Position numbers and translations under genes: made by a program. Below are positions 35,470 through 44,349 of a DNA stretch of 64,000 bases, piece after piece. This stretch comes from Rhizobium favelukesii. GTDB taxonomy: Bacteria > Pseudomonadota > Alphaproteobacteria > Rhizobiales > Rhizobiaceae. How positions within the stretch are numbered: position 1 is the stretch's first letter; every line of letters starts with the position of its first letter. The DNA lies in contig NZ_HG916852.1 of assembly GCF_000577275.2 (NCBI RefSeq), positions 2,607,001-2,671,000 on the forward strand, in the 5' to 3' direction. The notes beneath the pieces are model-generated. The model saw only the letters and a list, made by a program, of their open reading frames with translations, was not told the origin of the DNA and did no database searches.

Positions 35470-36750
35470 GTGGCTGGTATCATCACCAACAATGCCGCGA
35501 CGATACGCCCGGCATCGACTTCCCCAGCAGCGAATTATCAGTTTGCCCTTGTGGCCCTGACATCGCTGTTCTTCATGTGGGGCTTCATCACCTGCCTGAA
35601 CGACATTCTCATTCCGCACCTGAAGAACGTCTTCCAGCTGAACTACACGCAATCGATGCTGATCCAGCTCTGCTTCTTCGGCGCATACTTTATCGTCTCC
35701 CTCCCCGCCGGCGCGCTCGTCAAGCGTATCAGCTATAAGTGGGGCATTGTAGCGGGCCTCCTCATCTCGGCGATCGGCTGCGCGCTCTTCATTCCGGCGG
35801 CGAGTTACCGTGTCTACGCTCTCTTCCTCGGCGCCTTATTCGTGCTGGCAACCGGGATCACCTTGCTGCAGGTGGCAGCGAACCCCTATGTCACGGTGCT
35901 CGGCCCGCCCGACACGGCTGCAAGCCGCCTGACGCTGACACAGGCATTCAATTCGCTCGGCACCACGCTTGCCCCGATGTTCGGCGCGTTCCTGATCCTG
36001 TCCGCTGCGACGGCCGCCGTTGCCGGCGCGACACCCGAACAGCTGGATGCTCTGAGACTGGCAGAAGCCGGCGCCGTGAAGCTTCCCTACATGATGCTGG
36101 CTGTCGCCTTCCTGTTGCTGGCAGCGCTCTTTGCAGCCCTGAAGCTGCCGCACGTCGAAGGCGCCGAAGACATCGAGCCGATTACCGGTGGCGGCTCGGC
36201 CTGGCAGCATCGCCATCTGGTGCTCGGCGCGGTCGGCATTTTCCTCTATGTCGGCGCAGAGGTGAGCATCGGCAGCTTCCTCGTCAACTTCATGAGCCAG
36301 CCGGACATTGCCGGCTTTTCGGAAACCGAGGCCGCTCATCACGTGTCCTACTTCTGGGGCGGTGCGATGATCGGCCGCTTCGTTGGCGCTGTCGTGATGC
36401 GCTACGTCAATGACGGCAAGGCATTGGCCTTCAATGCAGTCGCAGTGATCCTGTTGCTGCTGCTCACCGTCTTCTCGGGCGGTCACGTGGCCATGTGGTC
36501 CGTGCTGTCAATCGGCCTCTTCAATTCGATCATGTTCCCGACGATCTTCAGCCTGGCGCTGTACGGTCTCGGAAAATATACCAGTCAGGGCTCCGGAATC
36601 CTTTGCCTGGCCATCGTCGGCGGCGCGCTGCTACCGCTGGTTCAGGGCGCCCTTGCCGACACCGTCGGCATACATCTCGCCTTCCTAATGCCGGTTCTGT
36701 GCTATGCTTACATCGCCTTTTATGGGCTGAAGGGGCACCGCCCAACCTGA
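35470..36750 (+). CDS. FucP/GluP-type sugar MFS transporter
   Basis: A 426-residue major facilitator with about 12 helices, similar to L-fucose permease and the Brucella-type glucose/galactose transporter. Typical segments are [23 protein letters not shown] (TM1), [68 protein letters not shown] (split by helices) and [12 protein letters not shown]. The likely start is GTG 35470, about 11 bases after AAGAGG; the frame is open further upstream but lacks family residues. It is monocistronic. A hairpin follows at 36764-36789. Confidence 0.9.
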   Translation: MAGIITNNAATIRPASTSPAANYQFALVALTSLFFMWGFITCLNDILIPHLKNVFQLNYTQSMLIQLCFFGAYFIVSLPAGALVKRISYKWGIVAGLLISAIGCALFIPAASYRVYALFLGALFVLATGITLLQVAANPYVTVLGPPDTAASRLTLTQAFNSLGTTLAPMFGAFLILSAATAAVAGATPEQLDALRLAEAGAVKLPYMMLAVAFLLLAALFAALKLPHVEGAEDIEPITGGGSAWQHRHLVLGAVGIFLYVGAEVSIGSFLVNFMSQPDIAGFSETEAAHHVSYFWGGAMIGRFVGAVVMRYVNDGKALAFNAVAVILLLLLTVFSGGHVAMWSVLSIGLFNSIMFPTIFSLALYGLGKYTSQGSGILCLAIVGGALLPLVQGALADTVGIHLAFLMPVLCYAYIAFYGLKGHRPT

Positions 36751-36763
36751 CCTTTTCAAGGCT

Positions 36764-36789
36764 CGCTTCGCCGCCCCTGCGGCGAAGCG
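36764..36789 (+). terminator. Hairpin between the sugar transporter and pncA
   Basis: CGCTTCGCCGC (36764-36774), loop CCCT, GCGGCGAAGCG (36779-36789): an 11-bp perfect stem, followed by the weak T-rich TCTTGG. Confidence 0.55.
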
Positions 36790-36855
36790 TCTTGGTGCTT
36801 GCGCCATCCCTCGGCCCTTGGCATGGTGCAGTGCAAAATCCAGGGAGTCGCACCG

Positions 36856-37482
36856 ATGAAAGCCTTGCTTCTAGTCGATATTCAGAATGGCTTTTGCCCG
36901 GGCGGCAACCTCGCTGTACCGGACGGCGACGACGTGGTTCCCATCGCAAACCGGCTGATCGAGAGCGGCAAATACGACCTGATCATCGCCTCCCAGGACT
37001 GGCATCCGCCCGGCCACGGCAGTTTCGCCTCCTCTCATCCCGGTAAGAAGCCATTCGAAGTCGGCACACTTTCCGGCAAGCCGCAGATGCTGTGGCCGGA
37101 TCATTGCGTCCAGGGTACGCCGGACGCGGAACTGCATCCAGACCTCAAGATGGGGAAGATCGATCTCATCCTGCAAAAGGGTGAGAATCGCAACGTCGAC
37201 AGCTACTCCGCCTTTCGCGACAATGATCAGGACGCACTGACGGGGCTCGCCGATTTTCTCGAAGGCCAGGACGTCACGGAACTCGACGTTTGCGGTCTCG
37301 CAACCGATTATTGCGTGAAGTTCTCGGCATTGGACGCGATCGAGATGATGCCGGGCGTGCGGGTTCGCTTTGTCGAAGATGCCAGCCGCGGTATCACGCC
37401 CGAAGGCGTCACGGCCGCGATCGAGGAGATGCGCGAGCATGGCATCGACATCGTCACCAGCCGGAAGGTTCTGGAAGGCTGA
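36856..37482 (+). CDS. pncA: Nicotinamidase
   Basis: A 208-residue amidohydrolase of the isochorismatase fold that converts nicotinamide to nicotinate for NAD salvage. D8 of the triad is in LLVDIQNGF, the metal-binding motif DWHPPGHGSFAS follows, then LWPDHCVQGT, and the nucleophilic Cys is in CGLATDYCVKFSALDA. The ATG at 36856 has AGGGAG upstream. It converges with the DUF2164 gene with no gap. It is also known to activate pyrazinamide in other bacteria. Confidence 0.95.
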   Translation: MKALLLVDIQNGFCPGGNLAVPDGDDVVPIANRLIESGKYDLIIASQDWHPPGHGSFASSHPGKKPFEVGTLSGKPQMLWPDHCVQGTPDAELHPDLKMGKIDLILQKGENRNVDSYSAFRDNDQDALTGLADFLEGQDVTELDVCGLATDYCVKFSALDAIEMMPGVRVRFVEDASRGITPEGVTAAIEEMREHGIDIVTSRKVLEG

Positions 37483-37731
37483 TCACTCCGTCGCATTCCG
37501 CTGCAACTGATAGACGTCCTCGGAAAAGTCATCCATGCGTCTGGTGAGGGCGGCCTGCGCGTCTTCAAGCCCCTTCTTGTAATAGGCGGCGCCAACTTCC
37601 TTCGCAAAGAATTCGAGAACGAACTCCGCTTTGAGGAGGCCGATCGGCTGGTCCAGCTCGCGACCGAAATAATGCTGGATCCGTGCAATGAGCTCGGCCT
37701 TCTCTTCCTTCGAAAATTCGATCTGATTCAT
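37483..37731 (-). CDS. DUF2164 family protein
   Basis: An 82-residue protein: MNQIEFSKEEKAELIARIQHYFGREL, then IGLLKAEFVLEFFAKEVGAAYYKKGLEDAQ. These match the DUF2164 pattern of a short all-helical cytoplasmic protein. No reaction is known. It converges on pncA, its stop directly adjoining that gene's stop, and it diverges from azlC with 132 bases between starts. Confidence 0.85.
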   Translation of the reverse strand: MNQIEFSKEEKAELIARIQHYFGRELDQPIGLLKAEFVLEFFAKEVGAAYYKKGLEDAQAALTRRMDDFSEDVYQLQRNATE

Positions 37732-37863
37732 GTTCTCTCCGCGAACGGCAATCGGTCACGCGTGCATCGTTCAGCGAAATCGATCGTTCAATCAAGGAAA
37801 TTTGCTTGCGGCAGATACCGCCCCTCCTTAGACGGGGGCAAGATTCCAGAAGGATTGTCGCCG

Positions 37864-38580
37864 ATGAGTCGCGCTGATTTTTTCGACGGTTTGCGCGGTG
37901 GTTCAGCCGTTGCGCTGGCCTCGGCCCCGTTCGGGGCTTTGTTCGGAGCACTGGCGGTCGATAACGGCATGTCGCTTGCAGAAGTGACCTTCATGAGTGC
38001 CACGGTCTATGCCGGCGCGAGCCAGATGGTCGGCATCGAGCTCTTTGGTCATAACGTCCAGGCGTGGCTGATCGTCGCCTCCATTCTGGCTGTCAACTTT
38101 CGCCATGTCCTCTATTCGGCGGCAATCGCGCCTTACATCAAACACTTCTCTCCGATCCAGAAGTTCTTCACCTTTTTCCTGCTGGTCGATCCCCAGTTTG
38201 CGGTAACGGCAAAACGCGGCGAATCAGGCAAGCCAGTCACCTTTGTCTGGTATCTCGGCTTTGGCATCATCATCTACATACCCTGGGTCCTGGTCAGTCT
38301 GCTCGGCGGCCTGCTCGGCAGCTTCATCGGCGACCCGAAATCGATCGGACTGGACATCCTGCTGCCGGCCTATTTCCTCGGTATCGTCCTCGATTTCCGT
38401 CATCGCGACAATTTTCTGCCGGTTGCCGCCGTCAGCGCGGTCGCCTCTGTTATCGCCTATCATTATGTCGGCTCGCCTTGGCACGTCAGCCTGGGTGCCG
38501 CGGCGGGCATCATCCTTGCCGCCCTGTTCCCGCCCCCGCCTCGTGAACAGGAACTCGAATCCGATCTTCACGAGGTATGA
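37864..38580 (+). CDS. azlC: AzlC family branched-chain amino acid exporter, large subunit
   Basis: About 238 residues from ATG 37864, with 7-8 helices. The AzlC signature is at the start: PFGALFGALAVDNGMSLAEVTFMSATVYAGASQMVGIELFG (read across two helices). Conserved VNFRHVLYSAAIAPYIKHF and LVDPQFAV follow. AzlC and the small AzlD subunit together export branched-chain amino acids. It overlaps azlD by four bases (ATGA). Confidence 0.9.
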   Translation: MSRADFFDGLRGGSAVALASAPFGALFGALAVDNGMSLAEVTFMSATVYAGASQMVGIELFGHNVQAWLIVASILAVNFRHVLYSAAIAPYIKHFSPIQKFFTFFLLVDPQFAVTAKRGESGKPVTFVWYLGFGIIIYIPWVLVSLLGGLLGSFIGDPKSIGLDILLPAYFLGIVLDFRHRDNFLPVAAVSAVASVIAYHYVGSPWHVSLGAAAGIILAALFPPPPREQELESDLHEV

Positions 38581-38891
38581 CGATGGCCTTCGATCTTCAT
38601 ATGGCACTCGTGATCGCCGCTGCGGCAGTTGCAACCTACGCGACCCGCATCGGCGGCTATATCCTCATCACCACGATGAAGCGGATTCCGCCGCGCATGG
38701 AGGCCGCGCTTGCCGCAGTCCCTGCCGCGGTCTTGACGACCCTTGTCGCGCCGGCCTTCTTCACCGGCGGCTGGGATTCGAAACTGGCCCTGCTCGTCGC
38801 GCTCCTCGTCGGCTTGCGGGTCTCGCACACCTGGATGCTGATTGCCGCCTGGCTCGTCGTCATGGGCTGGCGTCACACGATCGGCATGTGA
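38577..38891 (+). CDS. azlD: AzlD family small subunit of branched-chain amino acid exporter
   Basis: A 104-residue protein with three or four helices: MALVIAAAAVATYATRIGGYIL, the conserved TRIGGYIL and MEAALAAVPAAVLTTLVAPAFF, and a C-terminal LLVGLRVSHTWMLIAAWLVVMG. It is the small partner of AzlC and starts inside the AzlC stop codon (ATG 38577; ATG 38583 is also in frame). A GGCGGC/GCCGCC hairpin at about 38898-38916 follows and may end the transcript. It converges on the aminopeptidase P gene. Confidence 0.9.
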   Translation: MTMAFDLHMALVIAAAAVATYATRIGGYILITTMKRIPPRMEAALAAVPAAVLTTLVAPAFFTGGWDSKLALLVALLVGLRVSHTWMLIAAWLVVMGWRHTIGM

Positions 38892-38921
38892 CGCCACCGG
38901 CGGCGAGCAAGGCCGCCGCGC

Positions 38922-40757
38922 TTAATATTCCAGCGGCAGCGTCGCATTTTCCAGCCACGCCTTGACGTCGTGGTCGTGGATCAGCGGCATCAGCGCGTCG
39001 CGGGTGCGCTCATGATAGCCGTTGAACCAACGCAGCTCGTCATGCGTGAGACGTTCGGGAATGACCAGACTGCGGTCGATTGGGCAGAAGGTCAGCGTCT
39101 CGAAGCCCAGCATAGGCATGTCGCCGCCGTCGATCGCCTCGGCCTCGCGCACATAGATCAGGTTCTCGATACGGATACCGAAGGCGCCGGGGCGGTAGTA
39201 GCCCGGTTCGTTTGAAAGGATCATCCCGGGCAGCAGCTCCTGCGTTGAAAGCCTCGAGATACGCTGCGGACCTTCATGCACCGAAAGATAGGAGCCGACG
39301 CCATGGCCGGTGCCATGGGCGAAGTCGACGCCGGCCCGCCAGAGCGCAATGCGGGCGAGCGGATCGAGATCGCAGCCACGCGTGCCCTTGGGAAAACGTG
39401 CGGTGCTGATCTGGATCATCCCCTTCAGCACCAGCGTGAAGAAACGTTTGCGCTCCTCGGTGACCGCGCCGATACCAACGGTACGGGTAATGTCGGTCGT
39501 ACCGTTGATGTACTGGGCGCCGGAATCGATCAGGAAGAGCTCGCCGGCTTCCAGGTTGCGGTTCGTTTCTGTCGTCACACGATAGTGCATGATTGCGGCA
39601 TGTTCGCCGGCACCGGAGATCGTATCGAAGGAAATGTCCTTCAACGGGTTCTGCATGCTTTCGCCGACGCGGCCGCGCAATGCTTCCAGCTTTTGCGCAA
39701 CTTCGATCTCGGTCACGGTCCCGGGCTTCGTCTGCGAGAGCCAGTAGAGAAACTCGACCATCGCTGCTCCATCCTGGAGGTGCGCGGCCGCGGAGCCGTT
39801 TATCTCGACGTTGTTCTTGACCGCCCGCGGCAGTTTGGCAGGATCGTTGCCCTCTGCGACCTCACCGCCTGCCTTGCGAATGATCTCCGCCAGGGCATAG
39901 GAGGTCAGGTCCGGATCGACCAGAACTTTACCGCCATCCTTCGCAACAGCCGCGAGCTTGTTGTCGAGTTCCGAGGGCGGAAGCTGTACGCACATCTGCG
40001 CGAGGTAGGCTTCGGCCTCGATGCCGGTCTTGCGCTTGTCGAGGAAGAGATCCGCGTTGCCGTCGGCATAGATGATTGCTCGCGCCAGCGGGTGCGGCGT
40101 GTGCGGCACATCGGTACCGCGAATATTGAAGATCCAGGCGACTGAAGACGGATCCGCAATCAGCGCCGCCTTGAGATTCTTCGTTGCAAGATCGGCGGTG
40201 ATGGTTGCTATCTTCTCCGTCGCGAGCACGCCCGCCTGGACGATGTTCTGGATCATCACCTGCCCCAGCGGCTCCTGCGGCCGGTCGCTCCAGAGCTTGT
40301 CTAGAGGATTGTAGGGCAGGACAACGAGCGAACCGCCAATCTCGGCAAGCGCCTTTTCGAGCCGCCTCACCTCTGCTCCCGAATGGAGCCAGGGATCGAT
40401 GCCGACACGCAAGCCCCTGGAGCCGTTCTTGGCAAGCCAGTCATGAGGCGGCTCGTTCACAAGATCTCCACCAATGAAGACGGAGTTGTCCACTTGCTCG
40501 GCAAGTTGTGTCACGTAGCGCCCGTCCACGAAGACGATCGCCTCGGAACGCGTTACCAGCGCGACGCCCGCCGACCCTGTGAAGCCCGTCAACCACGACA
40601 AGCGCTCCGCGCAAGCCGGCACATATTCGCCGTTGAACTCGTCGGCGCGCGGCACAAGAAAGGCGTCGATATCAAGCGCGTCAAAACTTGCGCGCAAGGC
40701 CGAGACGCGATTTCGGCCGAATTGTGGCGTCGAGGTGACTTCGAAAGACTGGAACAT
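38922..40757 (-). CDS. pepP: Xaa-Pro aminopeptidase (M24B)
   Basis: A 611-residue M24B peptidase removing N-terminal residues before proline. It has two creatinase-like N-terminal domains (about 10-310) and a pita-bread catalytic domain. The metal ligands are visible in FLIDSGAQYINGTTDITRT (two Asp), FAHGTGHGVGSYLSVHEGP (His), LSNEPGYYRPG (Glu) and GIRIENLIYV (Glu). The length matches the eukaryotic-like cytosolic APP1 form rather than the shorter E. coli PepP (about 440). The frame extends to 40802, but MFQSFEVTSTPQFG at 40757 matches the family start. Confidence 0.92.
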   Translation of the reverse strand: MFQSFEVTSTPQFGRNRVSALRASFDALDIDAFLVPRADEFNGEYVPACAERLSWLTGFTGSAGVALVTRSEAIVFVDGRYVTQLAEQVDNSVFIGGDLVNEPPHDWLAKNGSRGLRVGIDPWLHSGAEVRRLEKALAEIGGSLVVLPYNPLDKLWSDRPQEPLGQVMIQNIVQAGVLATEKIATITADLATKNLKAALIADPSSVAWIFNIRGTDVPHTPHPLARAIIYADGNADLFLDKRKTGIEAEAYLAQMCVQLPPSELDNKLAAVAKDGGKVLVDPDLTSYALAEIIRKAGGEVAEGNDPAKLPRAVKNNVEINGSAAAHLQDGAAMVEFLYWLSQTKPGTVTEIEVAQKLEALRGRVGESMQNPLKDISFDTISGAGEHAAIMHYRVTTETNRNLEAGELFLIDSGAQYINGTTDITRTVGIGAVTEERKRFFTLVLKGMIQISTARFPKGTRGCDLDPLARIALWRAGVDFAHGTGHGVGSYLSVHEGPQRISRLSTQELLPGMILSNEPGYYRPGAFGIRIENLIYVREAEAIDGGDMPMLGFETLTFCPIDRSLVIPERLTHDELRWFNGYHERTRDALMPLIHDHDVKAWLENATLPLEY

Positions 40758-40905
40758 GCTCAATAACCCGGTTTCTTGGACGAATCCGCTGCGAAAGGAC
40801 ACGTCTATGTTATCGGAATCTCAGACGAATACGAGAAATTCGCGACGTGACGTGTGAGCGAAAGCCGCGCAATAATCCGGCGGAAATGAGGCGCCCATTC
40901 GCAAA

Positions 40906-40923
40906 TTGGCACGCTTTATGCAT
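40906..40923 (+). promoter_or_regulatory. Sigma-54 (RpoN)-type promoter candidate
   Basis: TTGGCACGCTTTATGCAT fits the -24/-12 consensus TGGCACG-N4-TTGCA with one mismatch. The essential GG (40908-40909) and GC (40920-40921) are separated by exactly 10 bases. It faces the 57-codon gene at 41038, giving a leader of about 105 bases. A CTATAT box at 40976-40981 is a possible second, sigma-70-type promoter. Confidence 0.5.
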
Positions 40924-41037
40924 TCCACGCATGGCTCCCATGAACGAAACCCTCTCCCTCGACTTTTCTAAATCGCTATATAGGCGCCATCAGACTGGTT
41001 CGAGACGAACCTGAAACGAAACAAAAGGAATTTTGAT

Positions 41038-41211
41038 ATGACTGCCCCTCTGTCGCGCTTCGCTTACAGCAGCCCGGTACAGGCTGGCGAACGCCAGACT
41101 GTGCGTCACGTCATCGGCTCACGCCGTCCGCTCAATGAGGACACCCTCAATCTGCTGGGCGCCGGCCAGAAGGTTACGCGCCGCCAGGTTGCAACCAGCT
41201 ACGCGTTCTGA
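41038..41211 (+). CDS. 57-residue protein of unknown function
   Basis: ATG 41038 is preceded by AAAGGA at good spacing. The 57 residues begin MTAPLSRFAYSSPVQAGERQ, contain HVIGSRRPLNEDTLNLLGAG, and end RRQVATSYAF. It is basic, without membrane segment, signal peptide or cysteine. It stands alone, bounded upstream by promoter motifs (sigma-54-like 40906-40923; CTATAT 40976-40981) and downstream by a strong terminator (41331-41360), which makes a real transcript likely. I do not recognise the family. It is followed by a 119-base untranslated stretch before the terminator. Confidence 0.6.
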   Translation: MTAPLSRFAYSSPVQAGERQTVRHVIGSRRPLNEDTLNLLGAGQKVTRRQVATSYAF

Positions 41212-41330
41212 GCAACTCGCCGCTCCGTTCTCCTCCTCCCTCATCGGACCGGCGATCAGAACCAGTAGAGCCCGCTCGAGCGCTCCTCCTCCTTCGAGCT
41301 CGCGGGCATTGACCGGGAAACTGGTCCGAA

Positions 41331-41360
41331 GGCGGTGCCATTGGCACCGCCTTTTCTTTT
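41331..41360 (+). terminator. Strong Rho-independent terminator
   Basis: GGCGGTGCC (41331-41339), loop ATT, GGCACCGCC (41343-41351), then TTTTCTTTT. It ends the transcript of the 57-codon gene. On the other strand it lies just past the prmA stop and could also act there, but without a T-run. Confidence 0.9.
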
Positions 41361-41368
41361 GTCTCACC

Positions 41369-42247
41369 TCAAGGACGATCGAGATGGATCGTCACCCAGC
41401 CATTGCGCCAGATCGTGCGGACGTGCCGCAAATGCGCACCGTTATAGGCGGCCAGCACCTTCCAGCGCTGCGCGGCCAGAATACCGGAGAGAATGACCGA
41501 GCCTCCTGGCGCCAAATGGTTCACGAGCTGCGGTGCCATCTTGATGAGGGGTCGCGCCAAGATGTTGGCGATGATCAGATCAAAGGGGCCATGCGCGCCA
41601 AAGGTGGTGGAGTGAAACCCCGGCGCCGTCTCGGTGGCGATGCCGGACGCGATGCCGTTGCGCCGAACGTTCTCGGCAGCGACCCGCGTCGCGATCGGAT
41701 CAATGTCCGTTGCTAGAACAGGAATATTCCGCAGCTTCCTGACGGCAATCGCCAGAACGCCGCTACCAGTCCCGAGGTCGAGCGCATTCCGCACCCGGCG
41801 GGAACGAAAGACAGCGTCGATCGTCTCCAGGCAGCCAGCCGTCGTGCCGTGATGACCGGTACCGAAAGCCTGGCCGGCGTCGATCTCGATCGCAATGTCG
41901 CCGGAGCGCACCTTGTCGCGGTCGTGCGATCCGTGGACGAGAAAGCGCCCCGCCCGAACCGGCTTTAGCCCTTCAAGCGACTTCGCCACCCAATCGACAT
42001 CGGGAATCACTTCGCGCTCGACTTTGGCCTCGGGAAAGCTCACCTTCAGCGCTTCCTCGACGCGCGCGCGAACCTGCAGTTCGTCTTCGCGCATCATGTA
42101 GACCGAGGCTTCCCAAATATCCTTCTTCTCATCGATCTCAGTGGTCGCGATTGCGAAGTCTTCTTCGCCGAAGACATCGGACAGCAGGTCCAGAATCTCT
42201 CCTGCCTGCACTTCGGTCGTCGTCACATAAAGGCGTATTTCACTCAC
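41369..42247 (-). CDS. prmA: Ribosomal protein L11 methyltransferase
   Basis: A 292-residue SAM-dependent enzyme that trimethylates ribosomal protein L11. The N-terminal substrate-recognition domain (1-95) has SEIRLYVTTTEVQAGEILDLL. A linker leads to the class I methyltransferase domain: AFGTGHHGTTAGCLE, then the SAM loop ALDLGTGSGVLAIAVRKL, VLATDIDPIATRVAAENVRRNG and the catalytic-region motif IIANILARPLI. It is probably cotranscribed with the FAD monooxygenase upstream (14-base gap). Confidence 0.95.
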   Translation of the reverse strand: MSEIRLYVTTTEVQAGEILDLLSDVFGEEDFAIATTEIDEKKDIWEASVYMMREDELQVRARVEEALKVSFPEAKVEREVIPDVDWVAKSLEGLKPVRAGRFLVHGSHDRDKVRSGDIAIEIDAGQAFGTGHHGTTAGCLETIDAVFRSRRVRNALDLGTGSGVLAIAVRKLRNIPVLATDIDPIATRVAAENVRRNGIASGIATETAPGFHSTTFGAHGPFDLIIANILARPLIKMAPQLVNHLAPGGSVILSGILAAQRWKVLAAYNGAHLRHVRTIWRNGWVTIHLDRP

Positions 42248-42261
42248 AAGCGGTCTTTCTT

Positions 42262-43389
42262 CTATAGTGCGCCATCGATCCAGGGCGGCGACTGCGTATC
42301 ATATCCGGAAACGCCGTGAAGCAATTTTTGTCGGAATGCGGGTATTCGCAAAAGTAAGGGGACGGCAAGATTGCGGATCGCGATCGCCACCGGATGCTTC
42401 ATGGTAATAAGCGATGTCAGTTGATGCGTCTGCTTCAACACCGTCTTCACCGCCGGCATCCTGAGACCCGCATATTCACGCTCCCGCCCTTCCGAGATGA
42501 GCCAGGCCAACCAACACGCGTCCTCGATGCCAAGGTTCATCCCCCGCGCACCGGCCGGCGAATGAATATGCGCTGCGTCGCCGGCAAGAAACACGTTGCC
42601 CCTCGCCATCATGGCGACGTGGCGGAAATGAATGCGGAAATCGGAGGCCCAGACGCGCTCGGCGACCGGCGCGGGATGTTGGATTCGGCTCTCGAAATCG
42701 GGAAGCGTTGAGATGTAGCGCAGCACATCGCGCGTGACAGGCAGACGACCGATCATGCCTGGATCGAACAGGCTGATCTCGGCAAAACCGGGATCGATCG
42801 GCACAGCATAACGAAAGTCCGCCAGATAGAAGCTGCTCTCCAGCGCCTGCCCGGGAAAGCCGATGCCGACGGCCCTGCGCACCGCCGAATGGGCGCCGTC
42901 GGCAGCGACCACGATATCGAAATCCGCCGCTTCGACCGATCCATCTGCCTTCCGTAGCGTTACCCGCGGCTTCGAAAGATCCCCGGAGACCGTCTCCACC
43001 GCCGTTTGCCACTCTGGAGCAACCTCATAGTCGGAAAGCTTGCCCAGCAGCAGCCGCTCGGTATGCCCCTGTGCCAGGGCGTGGATTGCGCTGTAGGGGC
43101 CGGGAACCCTCGTCGTGTCGATGTCGGCAAGCAGTCTGCCCTTGGAGACGATGCGGAAGTGCGCAATCCGCTGCGCCTCCTGCAGGATCGTGTCCGTCAC
43201 GCGCGAAGGCGAAAGAAGCGTCAGCGTTCTGGCATTGATGCCCAGCGCACGGCTTTCCGTCAGCGGCACGGGTCCGGCGTCGCTGTCGACGATACGCGCA
43301 AGGAACCCGCGTCGGGCAAGTTCGAGGGCAGCAGCCAGGCCGGTCGCGCCGGCCCCGGCGATCAAGATGCTGCGATGCCCTGACGCCAT
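42262..43389 (-). CDS. FAD-dependent monooxygenase/oxidoreductase
   Basis: A 375-residue flavoprotein of the PHBH/UbiH superfamily. The dinucleotide fold is at the start (ILIAGAGATGLAAALELARRGF). The DG motif is in DIVVAADGAHSAVRRAVGIGF, and the second FAD motif in NVFLAGDAAHIHSPAGARGMNLGIEDACWLAW. These enzymes use NAD(P)H to hydroxylate aromatic or polyketide substrates; the substrate cannot be told here. It is four bases from the SCO gene and fourteen from prmA, all on one strand, so the three form an operon of mixed function. Confidence 0.88.
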   Translation of the reverse strand: MASGHRSILIAGAGATGLAAALELARRGFLARIVDSDAGPVPLTESRALGINARTLTLLSPSRVTDTILQEAQRIAHFRIVSKGRLLADIDTTRVPGPYSAIHALAQGHTERLLLGKLSDYEVAPEWQTAVETVSGDLSKPRVTLRKADGSVEAADFDIVVAADGAHSAVRRAVGIGFPGQALESSFYLADFRYAVPIDPGFAEISLFDPGMIGRLPVTRDVLRYISTLPDFESRIQHPAPVAERVWASDFRIHFRHVAMMARGNVFLAGDAAHIHSPAGARGMNLGIEDACWLAWLISEGREREYAGLRMPAVKTVLKQTHQLTSLITMKHPVAIAIRNLAVPLLLRIPAFRQKLLHGVSGYDTQSPPWIDGAL

Positions 43390-43393
43390 GCCG

Positions 43394-43996
43394 TCATCCC
43401 TTGCTGACGAGGTTCTCCAGTTTCTTTACAGCCGTATCGGGATTTTCGCCATAGGCGATGGTACCGGAGAACCGCCCTGCCGAATCGAGCAGGAAGACCG
43501 AGGCCGTGTGGTCCATCGTGTAGTCACCGTTCGGATTGCTCTCGTCCACGGGAACCTTCTTGGCGTAGACGCGGTAACCCTTGATGACGTCGGCAACCTT
43601 GTCGGGAGCGCCGGTGATACCGACAATGCGCTTGGAGACATTGGAGACGTACTGGTTCATGACGTCAGGCGTATCGCGCTCCGGATCGACAGTGACGAAA
43701 TAGGCCTGAAGCTTCTTGCCCTGCGGATCGACTTTCTCCAGCCAACCATTCATTTCGAACAGCGTTGTCGGACATACCTCCGGGCAATGGGTAAAGCCAA
43801 AGAAGAGCGCCGTCGGCTTGCCGCGGAAGGCCTGCTCCGTGATTGGTTGGCCGTTCTGGGCGACAAGCGTGAATGGCACGCCGAACGGTCCCTCGGATAC
43901 GGCCTCTTTTGTCTTGGTCACATTGAGCGTCAGCCAGCCGAGAATTCCGGCCATCACCAGCACCGCAACCCAGACCGCAATGCGGACAGTCTTCAT
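43394..43996 (-). CDS. SCO1/SenC family copper chaperone
   Basis: About 200 residues from ATG 43996. An N-terminal membrane anchor (VRIAVWVAVLVMAGILGWLTL, about 4-24) is followed by a thioredoxin-like periplasmic domain. The copper ligands are both present: the Cys pair in FTHCPEVCPTTLFEM and the His in YTMDHTASVFLLD. SCO proteins deliver copper or a redox function to the CuA site of cytochrome c oxidase. It is the first gene of the SCO-FAD monooxygenase-prmA group. No cytochrome oxidase gene lies nearby. Confidence 0.93.
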   Translation of the reverse strand: MKTVRIAVWVAVLVMAGILGWLTLNVTKTKEAVSEGPFGVPFTLVAQNGQPITEQAFRGKPTALFFGFTHCPEVCPTTLFEMNGWLEKVDPQGKKLQAYFVTVDPERDTPDVMNQYVSNVSKRIVGITGAPDKVADVIKGYRVYAKKVPVDESNPNGDYTMDHTASVFLLDSAGRFSGTIAYGENPDTAVKKLENLVSKG

Positions 43997-44349
43997 CGAT
44001 CGAACCTCTGAGATCGGGACCATTCCCGTTTCCGGGTGATATCGCCTCGTTCTTCACGGTGCAATTCAACAAGATGTTTTCCAGGCGGCGACCGATTGCC
44101 CCACCAGCACACGGAAAAGGCGCAATCAAAATTGGAAACTCCTGTATTTACAAACACATATTCGACGCAACAAAGGCAACCTACAATCTTTGAGGGTTAG
44201 TAAATACTTAAAAATGCATATCTATATTTAGCGATGGATAGAACGGTCGCCGTTCTCGTGACATGACGTCTGCCTGGCATTTCAACCCCGGCTATCCGCG
44301 TGAGCGCAAGATACATGCCGCGTCTCATCGCGGAGGGGATGATCGTCAC
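43997..44349. other. AT-rich divergent intergenic region, SCO / MCP
   Basis: 353 bases, with an AT-rich core at about 44140-44235, between the SCO gene (minus) and the chemoreceptor gene (plus). It must carry both promoters; the core contains TATATTTA- and AAATGCATATC-like stretches. I see no structured RNA, repeat or additional gene. Confidence 0.5.

Noticed and set aside
41119..41367. An 82-codon minus-strand frame over the 57-codon gene's 3' region
   Set aside because: It is antisense to a likely transcript, starts inside the terminator stem, and has no family match.
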